Positions 52,332 through 62,541 of a stretch of 64,000 nucleotides of DNA are shown in pieces. Location: NCBI RefSeq assembly GCF_002362315.1, contig NZ_MTZV01000002.1, positions 310,001 through 374,000 on the forward strand, read 5' to 3'. The notes under the pieces are model-generated. The model was not told where the DNA came from, did not search any database, and saw only the letters and a program-made list of their open reading frames with translations. This DNA is from Paraburkholderia acidicola. Its GTDB lineage: Bacteria; Pseudomonadota; Gammaproteobacteria; Burkholderiales; Burkholderiaceae. Each line of letters opens with the position of its first letter. Positions within the stretch are counted from its first letter, which is position 1. The position numbers and the translations under genes are program-made.

Positions 52332-54446
52332 ATGACCTCAAAAAATCGCCGTGATTTTCTACGCGCAGCCGCCCAGGCTGCCGGTTCCGCGACTGCGCTG
52401 TCGATGCTGCCGCTCGGCATCCGCAATGCGCTCGCGATTCCAGCCAACAACACGACCGGTAGCATCCGCGACGTCGAGCACATCGTCATCCTGATGCAGG
52501 AGAACCGTTCGTTCGATCATTACTTCGGCACGCTGAGGGGCGTGCGCGGCTTTGGGGATACCCGTGCCATTAGCCTGCCGACCGGCAAGCCCGTGTGGAA
52601 TCAACCGCTCACCGCCGGCGGCGCAGCCGGCGAAGTGCTGCCGTTCCATCCCACTGCACCGAACCTCGGCCTGCAGTTCCTGCAGGACCTGCCGCACGAC
52701 TGGAGCAGCACGCACGCTGCGTGGAATGGCGGCCGCTACGACCAGTGGGTGCCGTCGAAAGGCACCACGACGATGGCCTACCTGACGCGCGACGACATGC
52801 CGTTCCACTACTCGCTCGCCGACGCGTTCACGATCTGCGACTCGTATCATTGCTCGCTGCTCGGACCGACCGATCCGAATCGCTACTACATGTGGACCGG
52901 CTGGGTCGGCAACGACGGCAGCGGCGGCGGCCCGGTGATCGACAACTCGGAACTTGGCTACGGCTGGACGACGTTTCCGGAAGTCCTGCAAAACGCCGGC
53001 ATCACGTGGAAGATTTACCAGGACCAGGGCACCGGGCTCAACGCGCAGGGCTCGTGGGGGTGGACCAACGATCCCTACATCGGCAACTACGGCGACAACT
53101 CGCTGCTGTACTTCAACCAGTACCGCAACGCGCAACCTGGCAACCCGCTGTACGACAGGGCACGCATCGGCACCAATGTTTCCGCGGGTGGCACCTTCTT
53201 CGACATCCTGCGTCAGGACGTACAGAACAACACGTTGCCGCAGGTCTCGTGGATCACCGCACCGGAGGCGTATAGCGAGCACCCGAACTGGCCGGTCAAC
53301 TACGGCGCGTGGTACATCGACCAGGTGTTGCAGGTGCTGACGTCGAACCCGGAGGTGTGGAGCAAGACGGTCCTGCTGATCAACTACGACGAGAACGACG
53401 GCTTCTTCGATCACGTGCCGCCGCCGTTCGCACCGAACAGCACCAACGGACTGTCGACCGTCGATACCTCGAACGAATACTTCGCCGGCAACAGCAACTA
53501 CGCAGCAGGCCCGTACGGGATGGGACCGCGCGTACCGTTGATCGCGGTGTCGCCGTGGTCGAAAGGCGGCTGGGTGTGCTCGGAACTGTTCGACCATACG
53601 TCGGTGATCCGCTTTATCGAAGCGCGCTTCGGCAAGCAGTACAACATCCCCGAGCCGAACATCACGCCGTGGCGCCGTGCAGTGAGCGGCGACCTCACAT
53701 CGGCGTTCAACTTCATCAACCCGAACGATGCGTTCCCGCCGCTGCCGAGCACGACCGGTTACGTGCCGCCGGACCAGTTGCGCCATCCCGACTATGTGCC
53801 GGTGCCGCCTGCCCAGCAGGCTGTACCGAAACAGGAAGCGGGTGTGCGTCCGCTGCGCGCGCTGCCTTACGAAACATTTGTGCGCATCGCTCACGACGCG
53901 GGCAGCAGCCGTCTCACGATGCGCTTCATCAACACGGGCCGTGCCGCCGTATCGTTGCTCGTGTATTCGGCGGGCAGCATCTACGGGCCGCGCACCTACA
54001 CGGTCGAATCCGGCAAGCGTCTCGTCGACTACCTGCTGCCGTTCAAGCATGAAGGTGCGTTCGACTACACGGTGTACGGACCGAACAGCTTCCTGCGCCG
54101 CTTTGCGGGCACGTTGGCAGGGCTCGACGGCAGCAACGGCGCAACGGCCATTCCGGAAGTGCTGGAAGGCTACGATGTCATCAACGGCAATCTGGATCTG
54201 CGGCTGCGCAATACCGGTACCACGGCGTGCACGTTCACGATCGCCAATGCCTACGATCCGGGCAACGTCATCATCAAACGCGTCCGTGGCGGCGATAACG
54301 GCAACGTGTATCTCGATCTGCGGAAAGTGTACGGCTGGTACGACCTGACCGTCACCGTCGATACGGATCAAAGCTTCGTCCGTCGTCTGGGTGGGCACGT
54401 CGAAACGGGCCGCAGCAGCAAGAGCGATCCGGCGCTGGGAAGTTAA
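52332..54446 (+). CDS. Phosphocholine-specific phospholipase C, Tat-exported
   Basis: A 704-residue enzyme of the PLC/phosphatase AcpA superfamily that hydrolyses phosphatidylcholine or sphingomyelin to release phosphocholine. The N-terminal NRRDFLRAA is a Tat signal. Metal-site QENRSFDHYFG is near 57-67 and a later NYDENDGFFDH near 355-365. Two C-terminal domains of the DUF756 type (RPLRALPYETFVRIAHDAGS; LRNTGTTACTFTIANAYDPG) complete the usual architecture and length. It fits nutrient phosphate acquisition or virulence. Confidence 0.93.
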   Translation: MTSKNRRDFLRAAAQAAGSATALSMLPLGIRNALAIPANNTTGSIRDVEHIVILMQENRSFDHYFGTLRGVRGFGDTRAISLPTGKPVWNQPLTAGGAAGEVLPFHPTAPNLGLQFLQDLPHDWSSTHAAWNGGRYDQWVPSKGTTTMAYLTRDDMPFHYSLADAFTICDSYHCSLLGPTDPNRYYMWTGWVGNDGSGGGPVIDNSELGYGWTTFPEVLQNAGITWKIYQDQGTGLNAQGSWGWTNDPYIGNYGDNSLLYFNQYRNAQPGNPLYDRARIGTNVSAGGTFFDILRQDVQNNTLPQVSWITAPEAYSEHPNWPVNYGAWYIDQVLQVLTSNPEVWSKTVLLINYDENDGFFDHVPPPFAPNSTNGLSTVDTSNEYFAGNSNYAAGPYGMGPRVPLIAVSPWSKGGWVCSELFDHTSVIRFIEARFGKQYNIPEPNITPWRRAVSGDLTSAFNFINPNDAFPPLPSTTGYVPPDQLRHPDYVPVPPAQQAVPKQEAGVRPLRALPYETFVRIAHDAGSSRLTMRFINTGRAAVSLLVYSAGSIYGPRTYTVESGKRLVDYLLPFKHEGAFDYTVYGPNSFLRRFAGTLAGLDGSNGATAIPEVLEGYDVINGNLDLRLRNTGTTACTFTIANAYDPGNVIIKRVRGGDNGNVYLDLRKVYGWYDLTVTVDTDQSFVRRLGGHVETGRSSKSDPALGS

Positions 54447-54454
54447 GCGGGAAA

Positions 54455-54498
54455 CGGCTTCGTCGTTTGGGATTCACCCACGACGAAGCCGGCTTTTC
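54455..54498 (+). terminator. Terminator after phospholipase C
   Basis: 12-bp perfect stem CGGCTTCGTCGT/ACGACGAAGCCG (54455-54491) followed by GCTTTT. Confidence 0.85.
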
Positions 54499-54608
54499 AC
54501 ACGTTCGAGCAAGTTGACGATCGTTCGGTGGATAGGTACAACGTGGAACCTTGGCAAGGCAAAGCAGCAGGCGCCGCTTTGCCTTCACTCCTGTCTGCCG
54601 AGGTGCTT

Positions 54609-55676
54609 ATGGATTCAAGGTCCTGGTTGCGTCTTGTCCTGAGTTGCGCTGTTTGCCTGACCGTGTCCGCCTGCGGTGGCGGTATTGCATCCGACAACCC
54701 GAACCGGATCGAGCAGGTCGTGTCGTTCGGCGACAGTTTGTCCGACGTCGGTACGTATGCCTACGCTAGCGGATTCGGCGGCGGTCGCTACACCACCAAT
54801 CCGGGTTTGATCGCGGTACAACGCATTGCCGCGCACTATAACGTCACGTTGACACCGGCATTGACAGGCGGCTTCGGCCAACCGAGTGTCAATCAACCCA
54901 ACGGCTTCGGCTATGCGCAAGGCGGCGCACGTGTGGCGAATCCGCCCAATCCCGGCGATGCCACCGGCGACACCGGCGAGTTGCAAACACCGGTCACCTC
55001 ACAGGTCGCCGCTTACCTCGCTCAGCACCAACGCTTCAACACCCATCAACTGGTGCTGATCCAGGCCGGCGGTAACGATGTTCAGGACGTGTATGGCGCG
55101 TGGGTGAATGCGATCCAGTCAGGAACCGATCCGGCCACGGCATTGACAGCGGTCTTGCCTACCGCAACACAGGTCGGGAACCAGCTGGCTGGCATCGTGC
55201 AGACGCTGCTCGCAAACGGCGCGAAGCACGTTGCGGTGCAGAACGTGCCTGATCTCAGCAAGACACCAGCCGGTGCGGCGGCAGAGCAGCAACTACCCGG
55301 TTCGATGCAGGCGTTGCAGCAGATCACGCAAGCGTTGAACACGGGGCTGGCGGCTGCATTGCCTGCTTCAACAGCCGTGCTGCAGATCGACGCTTATACG
55401 TTCTTCAATCAGACCGCCGCTAATTTCCAGAGCCTTGGGTTCCAGTACGACGGCAGCAACGCTACGCAGGTGGCGTGCGGGCCAATTCCCTTGCCGATTC
55501 CCTATGCGGCGGATTCCGACAGCGCGCTTTTTTGTAGTCCGTCCACCTATGTGGCGCCCAACGCGGATCAGATTTATATGTTCGCCGATGCGTACCATCC
55601 CAGTACGCATCTACAGCAGTTGATTGCTGCCTATGAGATGGGGCTGACGGATGCGTGGCTGGGGTCGCAGAATTGA
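54609..55676 (+). CDS. SGNH/GDSL-family lipoprotein esterase
   Basis: A 355-residue secreted esterase with lipobox VSAC (Cys22). Block I FGDSLSDVG carries the nucleophile Ser43, block III is QAGGNDVQ and the C-terminal DAYHPS holds the Asp/His pair, so the catalytic set is complete. It likely acts on lipids, acylated sugars or aryl esters at the cell surface. Start at 54609 gives a proper signal; the upstream reading does not. Downstream of phospholipase C but separated by a terminator. Confidence 0.87.
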   Translation: MDSRSWLRLVLSCAVCLTVSACGGGIASDNPNRIEQVVSFGDSLSDVGTYAYASGFGGGRYTTNPGLIAVQRIAAHYNVTLTPALTGGFGQPSVNQPNGFGYAQGGARVANPPNPGDATGDTGELQTPVTSQVAAYLAQHQRFNTHQLVLIQAGGNDVQDVYGAWVNAIQSGTDPATALTAVLPTATQVGNQLAGIVQTLLANGAKHVAVQNVPDLSKTPAGAAAEQQLPGSMQALQQITQALNTGLAAALPASTAVLQIDAYTFFNQTAANFQSLGFQYDGSNATQVACGPIPLPIPYAADSDSALFCSPSTYVAPNADQIYMFADAYHPSTHLQQLIAAYEMGLTDAWLGSQN

Positions 55677-55727
55677 TGAGCCGCGACTGATGGCGTACTC
55701 CGGAAGACGACGCGACGGCTTCCGGTG

Positions 55728-56966
55728 TCACGTTTGCTTAAGCAGAGGGAGCCGGCGGCCGTAGGTCAGGCAGCGCCATACCCATTCAAACGGCCCCATC
55801 TCGAAGCGCGACAGCCAGAGCGGCGACCAGATTAACTGTAGTGCCCACACGGCAATGACGATGCCCCAGAGGCCGGGTCTGTCGATCTCGCCCATCAGCG
55901 CCCCGCGACCGCCGTAAAAGATCGACGTCATGATCAGCGATTGGGTCAGGTAGTTGGTGAAAGCCATCCGCCCCGCGGCCGCTAGTGGTGACAGCGCGAA
56001 TGCCGCGCCCGCCCTCAAGATCAGGATCAGGGTACTGGCGTAAGCCAGAGAGATAACCGGTGTGAGCAACAACGCGACGACGTCTCCGCCCAGAACCGGT
56101 ACGCCTGCGATGTCCTTCTGCCAGGTGAGCCACCCTACAACGGCTAACGCGATCGCACCGGTGGCGATCACGGTTGTATAGCGTCGTGTGCTCGATCTTG
56201 CCGCGAGGAAGCCGGACTTGAACAACGCCAGACCGATCATCATCAGAGCGAGCGTCGCGGGCACGAGCGACGGATTGCCCGACAGAAGGCGCAGGTATTC
56301 GCGCGCATTTTCACGGTAGGCGCCGGCCCAGGAACTCGTGGCTTCGGTCTGCTCGACGACGGCCCGCGCCTTGCGTCTGGCGATCGATGCACGACCCGGA
56401 ACCATCTTCGCCACCGCCTGAGCCCTCGCCTCGGGAGAAGCGAACGGCAATGCGCCAGGCGGCAACTCTTTGCACTGCATGAAGGCGTACAGGACGATAC
56501 CTACGATCATCAATGTCCTCGGTTGCCACGACCGGCAGAAGAACATGATGGCGCCTGTCATCGCGTAAAGCGACAGGATGTCACCCCACCAGATGCCAAA
56601 ACCATGCAGCAACCCGAACACGAACAGCACGGTTAGCCTGCGCCGTAGCAATCTACCTTTCTGCCTGTCCGATCGTTCGCCGCCGACAAGGAACAGCGAC
56701 ACGCCAAATAGCATCGAAAACAGCGTGACGAATTTATCGTGGAAGAACGCATCCATGATCCAGAACAGGATTGCCGTCCAGCCTTGATTGGGAAACAGCC
56801 AGGTGGGTGGATTGAGTGCGGACAACATGGTCGACGCAAACCCATCGGCATTGACCGCGAGAATCCCCAGGATGGACAGCCCTCGAATCACGTCGAGTGC
56901 TTGAATGCGCGCTTTCGCTTTCACGGGCGCGATTATCCTGTCCAGTTCGAGAGCCGATGACGACAT
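55728..56966 (-). CDS. DUF418 membrane protein (YeiB-like)
   Basis: A 412-residue integral membrane protein with about ten helices and a C-terminal DUF418 domain (AAAGRMAFTNYLTQSLIMT; GPFEWVWRCLTYGR). The N-terminus IQALDVIRGLSILGILAVN is the usual opening, which resembles acyltransferase-3 enzymes. Function in bacteria is unknown. Convergent with the GDSL gene. Length normal. Confidence 0.87.
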   Translation of the reverse strand: MSSSALELDRIIAPVKAKARIQALDVIRGLSILGILAVNADGFASTMLSALNPPTWLFPNQGWTAILFWIMDAFFHDKFVTLFSMLFGVSLFLVGGERSDRQKGRLLRRRLTVLFVFGLLHGFGIWWGDILSLYAMTGAIMFFCRSWQPRTLMIVGIVLYAFMQCKELPPGALPFASPEARAQAVAKMVPGRASIARRKARAVVEQTEATSSWAGAYRENAREYLRLLSGNPSLVPATLALMMIGLALFKSGFLAARSSTRRYTTVIATGAIALAVVGWLTWQKDIAGVPVLGGDVVALLLTPVISLAYASTLILILRAGAAFALSPLAAAGRMAFTNYLTQSLIMTSIFYGGRGALMGEIDRPGLWGIVIAVWALQLIWSPLWLSRFEMGPFEWVWRCLTYGRRLPLLKQT

Positions 56967-57131
56967 TGTCTTCCCCAGTCAGGCCGCGATATTAGCCGCG
57001 CACACACCAGGCGAACTCACGTTTGCCTGACTGCGCAAGACACGCTATACCGCGTTGCCGCAAGGTCCGCGCTACCGCCGCAACGCGGACCGCTCTCACT
57101 CGCTTGTCTCTTTCCTGGCCCTGCCTCAATC

Positions 57132-58721
57132 TCAAGCCTTAACCGGCCGGATCAGACTCTCACACGTCGCTAGCGCTGCATCGCCGGCGGGCAGCTTGCT
57201 GCACACGCCTTCGAACTGTTTGACGATCACCTTCACCGTCGAATCGTGTGCCCCGCCCTTGTTCCACTGTTCGAGTTGCGTGACGACCTTGCTCAGTGCG
57301 CGCCGGTTGGTGCCATAGAACGCGCCGGGCGTCTGGCCCGCCTGAACGAGCAGATCGGAGGCAACGCGCTGGATGCGCGCAGCGTCGTCAGGTGCGAGTG
57401 TGACGGCTCCAGCGAAATAGCTTGCGCCCCAGCGCAGACGGGTTGCCGGTCCGCTCGATGCATCGTAGGCACGCTGGTACCAGTCGAGCGCAGCGGCCTT
57501 GTCGCCGCGCGCCTTCGCATTCGCTGCGAGTTCCGACATGAAATAGTACGGCGCGGGCGAACGTCCCATCGACGACTTCAGCAACGTATCCGATTCGTCG
57601 ATCAACCCCGCATCGGTCAGCGTCTCGGCGCCTTCGCTGATCACCGACTGCCGTTCCCATGCGCTAGTCGTTGCCTTGTCCGCGGCAGCAACCTGTTCGC
57701 GCACCACATCGAGTAGCGGTTTAGCGAGCGGCGCCGGTTTCGGCATGTCGAGTCGCGCGAGGTTCACGCGGCCATCGAGCGCCGACAACCGGTCAGTCGT
57801 CGACAACGAAGTATCGGCGGCGAGACGCATGAGTACCGCGTCCCATTGCTTCGCCAGATCGCGTTGCGCGGGCGTGCCCTTGCCGACGAGATAGGTCGTG
57901 TCGTCCGCGGGGCTCTCGATCAGAGCATCGAAGTCGTCGCGGCTAAGTTTCGGGTCTTGCAACACCTGATGCAACGCTGCCAGCGCAGTGGTCTTGTCTA
58001 GCGTGCCGCTTTGCTTCGGATCGCCCGATGCCGCAATGTTCACCGCCGTCAATTCGAGCCGCTGCGACTCGGCCGGTGCGTGATCGGCCTTTGCATGCCG
58101 GGCCAGCGTTTGCAACGTCGTGCCGATGCGGTCCGCCGGCACCGGCAAGTCGCCATCCGTGTCCCACGAATAGTTGGCCAGCATGCGCCAGTCATCGCGG
58201 GTCAGTTTCGCACCGTCTTTCAATGCGATGGCAAAGGTCTGCTTGACCGGATGCGCTGCATTCAAGCCCGCCGATAACGCCTGCATATAGCGATCGGGAT
58301 CGGCTTCACCAGGCAGCCGGGTAATCTCCGTTCCATCGGGCTTGAACAGGATCATCGTCGGATAGCCGCGCACTTTATATCGCTCGCCGACCTTCTGCGC
58401 ATTCGCACTATCGCCGTCGAGATAGACCGGAACGAAAAACGACGAGCGGTCCTTGAATGCCTGCTGACTGAAAATGGTGGCCTTGACCTGGTTGCACGGC
58501 GGACACCAGACAGCGCCCCAATAGAGCAGCAGCGGTTTGCCGGACGTTTTAGCCAGCGCAAAGGCCGCATCCACATCGCCTTGTTGCCACGCGATGCCAG
58601 GCGGTAAATGCACCGGCGTAGCGTTAGCAGTGGTCGCGGTGGACGGTGCGGTAGCGGCAAAGCCCGCACTCGATGCAATCAGCATGATCGATGCCGCCAG
58701 ATGATGAAGTCGAATGTTCAT
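57132..58721 (-). CDS. Periplasmic thioredoxin-family protein with helical repeat region
   Basis: A 529-residue exported protein: signal peptide cut near GFAATA, a thioredoxin domain about 40-150 with active-site WCPPC (Cys73, Cys76) and cis-Pro GYPTMILFKPDG, then a long helical TPR-like region (ASWYQRAYDASSG-type helices; LALDWYQRAYDASSGPATRL). It probably reduces or exchanges disulfides of a partner. Its start lies 21 bp after the TonB receptor stop, so both are in one unit and may act on the same ligand or receptor. Confidence 0.85.
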   Translation of the reverse strand: MNIRLHHLAASIMLIASSAGFAATAPSTATTANATPVHLPPGIAWQQGDVDAAFALAKTSGKPLLLYWGAVWCPPCNQVKATIFSQQAFKDRSSFFVPVYLDGDSANAQKVGERYKVRGYPTMILFKPDGTEITRLPGEADPDRYMQALSAGLNAAHPVKQTFAIALKDGAKLTRDDWRMLANYSWDTDGDLPVPADRIGTTLQTLARHAKADHAPAESQRLELTAVNIAASGDPKQSGTLDKTTALAALHQVLQDPKLSRDDFDALIESPADDTTYLVGKGTPAQRDLAKQWDAVLMRLAADTSLSTTDRLSALDGRVNLARLDMPKPAPLAKPLLDVVREQVAAADKATTSAWERQSVISEGAETLTDAGLIDESDTLLKSSMGRSPAPYYFMSELAANAKARGDKAAALDWYQRAYDASSGPATRLRWGASYFAGAVTLAPDDAARIQRVASDLLVQAGQTPGAFYGTNRRALSKVVTQLEQWNKGGAHDSTVKVIVKQFEGVCSKLPAGDAALATCESLIRPVKA

Positions 58722-58742
58722 GTTCTGGTTCTCCAGTAGTGC

Positions 58743-61574
58743 TCAGTTGAAGCGGTGATCGAATTCCAGCCAGAAAGTCCGCCCGTAAGGCATGTAGTAG
58801 CCAACGGTATAGTACGGCCATCCGCCGGAATCGTCGTGCTTGATGGTGTTCATGAGGTTGTTGACGACGAGCGTCACCGACGTGTCCTTGCTGAATTCAT
58901 GCGCGATGCTCAGGTTGGCGAGTGCCGTCGGTGTCAGATAGCCCGTCTGCTCCGCATTCGGTACCTTGCCGTAACGCTCGACCTGCAAGGTCGAAATCCA
59001 TTTCGCAAACGACCACGTCACGCTGACCGTCAGCTTGTCCGGCCACTCCGGGGTGTTAGTGGGATCCTGCAGCGAATGCAGCAAGTCCTGCACCGGGCCG
59101 TTCGCGTACTGCTGGAACTTGTGCGACAGCACCTTCGTGAAACTGGCGGTCCAGAGAAAATTGCCATGCCCGCGTGTCCTGAAGCGCCACTTGCCGGTCA
59201 GATCGAAACCACTGGTGCGCTCCATGGCCGCATTGATCGGATTCACGAGTATCTCGTTGATCGCGCCCGGATTCAGCACCGCCGTCAGCGGATTGCGCAC
59301 CACGCGCGCCAGCGCGTCCTGACAATCCGGCGAGTTGATGTTGAGTTGTCCCTCGCGACATTTGGCCTCGGTACGCAACAGGTTGTCCGAGTTGATCACC
59401 GTCACGAGATTGTCGATGCGGATGTTGTAGTAGTCGGCCGAAAAATCGACATCCGCGGTCGGCGAAAACACAAATCCATAGCCCCACGAGGTACCGTTTT
59501 CCGGCTGGAGGTTGCTGTTGCCCGACTGGACACTGTTGGCGCCCGGCGACATATTCGCAAATTCGCAGTTGTTCAGGGGTTGGCCCGACTGGTTGCAGAG
59601 ATAGTAGTCGGTGGTACTCGGGTAGTAGCCCTTCTGCTTGCCCTGAAAGAGGTAATTCATATCGGGCGCCCTGAAGCTCGTCCCGTAGTTGCCTCGTGCG
59701 AGAAATGTGTTGATGGGTCGATATTCGAGGCCCAGTTGATAGGTCAGTTTTCCGGCGCTGTGGCCGCCATAAAAGTAGTCATCGTAGCGGCCCGCGACGG
59801 TCGCATCGAGCTGATAGATGAGCGGAATGTTGAACTCGACGGCGGCCGCATAACGCTGGCGATTGCCGCTAAACGTCCCCGTATCGTTGGGGTTGTAATA
59901 CGCGCCCTGGTAGATCAGCGGATCGGTCGTATTGCTGAACCCCTGCGTACCGTATTCGAGCACCCCGGCCGCCTTGACCATGCCGGCCGGGAGCTTGAAC
60001 AGATTGCCGTTGGCACTCAGGCTGAAGGTCTGCGTCCACGAATTGTCCTGGCTTGCGGATTCGCTAAAGAGCGAGCCGAACTGTGACGGCGTGAGCGGTG
60101 TCGCAAAGCGGCTGGCATTGGGTGCGTAGATCGGCACACCGCCCGCGGTGGTTCCTAACTGCGGACCCAGATAGTACGTATCGATGGATGATTTCAGAAT
60201 CGGTATCGTCTCGCGGCTCTGATAACCAGACGCACTGTAGGCCGCTTCGTAGTTCCAGCTGCTGTCGCCGATCGCGCCGCGCACACCGAGTGCAAGATTG
60301 CCCGACGCGTCGTTCCAGTGCTTGTCCCACACCGACGCACCACCGATCTCCTCCGGCGCAAAGCGTTTGCTCCACACTTCGTCGGCGCCGGTTGTCTGGT
60401 TGAAGAAGTAACCGGTGCTCGCAGCGGCCGACGTCCAGCGCGGTCCCCGCGTATTGTTGCTGGTCTGATCCCACGCGCCGGAAGCCGTACCGAACAGCGT
60501 CGTCTTGTCGTTCAGACGGTACTCGAACCCGCCATAGATGTTCTCGCTGGTGTTGCCCGTCTGGGTTGTCCAGAAGTCCGGCTGCGCCTTGCCGCTGCCG
60601 CAATACGCACCGCTCTTTCCATTGACGGTCGACACGCTGCCGCCGAACGCATGGATACCGCTGAGCGCGCCACAAGAAGCAGGCCCGCCGAGGTACTGCC
60701 CGGTATCGAGATTCTGGCGCGACCAGATCGACATCGGTGTTTCTCCCTCAAGCGTCGCTGACGACATGAAGTCGCGCTGCGCCGACCAGATCGGATTGGT
60801 CCTGCTCACCTCGATGCCGAAGACCGTGCTTAGCGCACCGAAGTCCTTGCCACCGGATATCTGCACCCGTCCGTTGGTACCGCCTCCATCCTGTGTCGTG
60901 CCGCCTTTCACGTTCACTTCCACGCCATCGATATGCTTCTTCATGATGATGTTCACGACGCCCGCGATCGCATCGGAACCGTAGACTGCCGACGCCGCGC
61001 CATTCAGGATTTCGATGCGGTCGATCATCTCCGACGGGATATTCGCCATGTTCACGAAGTTGACGCTGCCATCGTAGGCGACCGGATAGTCGGCTACCCG
61101 GCGCCCGTCGACCAGGACCAGCGTGTGGTTCGCACCTAATCCGCGCAGGTTGATTGCATTCGCTGCAGGCGTGTTGGTATTTCCATAGTCGGCGCCCTGA
61201 GTAAATCCCGTATTCTGGGTTTGCTGGGCCAGCGCATCGTAGACATTCCGGTAGCCTTTGGTCTCAAGGTCCTTGCTGGTGATAACCGTGACGCTCGTCG
61301 GTCCTTCCTTTTGCGAACGGGGAATCCGCGATCCCGTGACGACGACCGGTTTGAGACTCACTGCATCGCCCTTGACTGCGTCTTGCGGTGCACTGGCGGC
61401 TACGGGAGCGCTTGCGGTAGTCGCTGCACTTGCCGCGCTCGCGGCACTTGCAGCAACTGCCGGCGTGGCTTCCTGCGCGTTGGCGGAACAGGCGATCACG
61501 CCAGACAGACTCGCCAGGCCGGCGCAGATGATCTGGATTCCGACGGAATTCCGAATGCCTTTGGAAGTACCCAT
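58743..61574 (-). CDS. TonB-dependent outer membrane receptor
   Basis: A 943-residue receptor. After a signal peptide and a low-complexity Ala/Ser stretch, a plug domain starts with VVVTGSRIPRS near 75 and runs to VVNIIMKKHIDG near 215; a large beta barrel ends with LEFDHRFN. No STN signalling domain. There is no TonB box recognised with certainty (DAVSLKPVVVTG is a candidate). Ligand unknown; the coupled thioredoxin-like gene is unusual for iron uptake. A clear ribosome binding site before ATG 61574 is missing. Confidence 0.92.
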   Translation of the reverse strand: MGTSKGIRNSVGIQIICAGLASLSGVIACSANAQEATPAVAASAASAASAATTASAPVAASAPQDAVKGDAVSLKPVVVTGSRIPRSQKEGPTSVTVITSKDLETKGYRNVYDALAQQTQNTGFTQGADYGNTNTPAANAINLRGLGANHTLVLVDGRRVADYPVAYDGSVNFVNMANIPSEMIDRIEILNGAASAVYGSDAIAGVVNIIMKKHIDGVEVNVKGGTTQDGGGTNGRVQISGGKDFGALSTVFGIEVSRTNPIWSAQRDFMSSATLEGETPMSIWSRQNLDTGQYLGGPASCGALSGIHAFGGSVSTVNGKSGAYCGSGKAQPDFWTTQTGNTSENIYGGFEYRLNDKTTLFGTASGAWDQTSNNTRGPRWTSAAASTGYFFNQTTGADEVWSKRFAPEEIGGASVWDKHWNDASGNLALGVRGAIGDSSWNYEAAYSASGYQSRETIPILKSSIDTYYLGPQLGTTAGGVPIYAPNASRFATPLTPSQFGSLFSESASQDNSWTQTFSLSANGNLFKLPAGMVKAAGVLEYGTQGFSNTTDPLIYQGAYYNPNDTGTFSGNRQRYAAAVEFNIPLIYQLDATVAGRYDDYFYGGHSAGKLTYQLGLEYRPINTFLARGNYGTSFRAPDMNYLFQGKQKGYYPSTTDYYLCNQSGQPLNNCEFANMSPGANSVQSGNSNLQPENGTSWGYGFVFSPTADVDFSADYYNIRIDNLVTVINSDNLLRTEAKCREGQLNINSPDCQDALARVVRNPLTAVLNPGAINEILVNPINAAMERTSGFDLTGKWRFRTRGHGNFLWTASFTKVLSHKFQQYANGPVQDLLHSLQDPTNTPEWPDKLTVSVTWSFAKWISTLQVERYGKVPNAEQTGYLTPTALANLSIAHEFSKDTSVTLVVNNLMNTIKHDDSGGWPYYTVGYYMPYGRTFWLEFDHRFN

Positions 61575-61976
61575 TATTGTTTATATAAGAGATCTCGCCG
61601 ATGCTTAGGCACGACGTGACCCATCCGGCCTCTACTGCGAGAAGCCAGCGATGGAAATGTACGAGGGAGGGATTACGAGCGATCTGGAAGCAGGTTTCTC
61701 CGTGCGACGAAGCTCTGGTCGCAACAACCTGACTACGAAATCAGATCGTCATTTCTTGTCGATTGTCCGCTGCATCGTGGTATCTCTTTTTTATAAGGAA
61801 ACCAGAATGTAATGGGCTGAAATAAAACCTGTCCACCGATATTTACTTCTATCGAAGTGCGAATTTGTGTGTTGACTTGGGTTGCGGCGATGGCGATATG
61901 TTGCCGTCGTATCGTGTACCGATCCCGGCAGGCGCCTTGCCAAAGGCCGCGCCGCTTTAGCAGGACAAGATTCGCT

Positions 61977-62010
61977 AGCGCATTCGCATTGAAGCGATAG
62001 CGGATGCGCT
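61977..62010. repeat. 11-bp inverted repeat
   Basis: AGCGCATTCGC and GCGGATGCGCT, one mismatch over 11 bp, with 12 bp between. Could be a hairpin or operator. Confidence 0.55.
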
Positions 62011-62012
62011 AA

Positions 62013-62025
62013 TTCTCATTGAGAA
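62013..62025. promoter_or_regulatory. TTCTCA-T-TGAGAA palindrome, possible Fur-like site
   Basis: A perfect 13-bp palindrome with flanking A/T tracts, immediately after the inverted repeat. It loosely resembles half of a Fur box but is not a clear match. Confidence 0.4.
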
Positions 62026-62092
62026 AAATTGAAGATTAAGCGACGTGTGTCGAACGGTGCGCTTTACTGTATTCCGTAGTGCGAATACTCGA

Positions 62093-62473
62093 TCAACGCG
62101 AAGCCGGTGCTCCGGCGAGTCGAAGAGCAAGCGCATCGAGGTCCGGCACGAACCACACCGCCGCGCCGCGATTCGACTCACGCACGAAGTCGTTCAACGC
62201 GGTACTACGCGCCAGATGCCGCGACAGATCCCCGACAATCGCCACCTGCACCCGGTAATTCACGAACTTCTGCAACACGGTTCCTGCAAGCCGTGTATGC
62301 AGCGCGAAGAAATCGTCGCTCAACCGTTCAACAGGTATCGCGATCCAGCTCGCATCGTGTGCCCATATCTGCTCGAGCAAAGCATTGGCATCCGGTTCGC
62401 TAGTGATCGATGCAGCATCGGCGGAAAAGACAAGTACCTGCACACCGTTAAGTGTTTTGATGACATCGGGCAT
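62093..62473 (-). CDS. DUF4180-family protein
   Basis: A 126-residue small cytoplasmic protein of DUF4180, recognised by the VLVFSADAASITSEPDANALLEQ opening and RLSDDFFALHTRLAGTVLQKFVNYR middle. The fold is STAS-like in similar proteins; function unknown. It is monocistronic between the LysR gene and the non-coding region. Confidence 0.82.
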   Translation of the reverse strand: MPDVIKTLNGVQVLVFSADAASITSEPDANALLEQIWAHDASWIAIPVERLSDDFFALHTRLAGTVLQKFVNYRVQVAIVGDLSRHLARSTALNDFVRESNRGAAVWFVPDLDALALRLAGAPASR

Positions 62474-62541
62474 AGGCTATAAGCTCCTCTGAAATAACGC
62501 CTGCGGTACATCGAACGGCAAACAGGACAATCGTTACGCGC

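Larger units (their letters stand above)
61575..62092. other. About 520-bp non-coding region upstream of the TonB receptor
   Basis: AT-richer than its neighbours, no convincing ORF. It carries the receptor leader on the left and two inverted repeats (61977-62010 and 62013-62025) on the right. It should contain the receptor promoter. Confidence 0.6.

Noticed and set aside
52359..54398. A 679-codon open frame opposite phospholipase C
   Set aside because: High-GC antisense frame with Arg/His-rich translation; the plus strand encodes a complete, motif-bearing enzyme.
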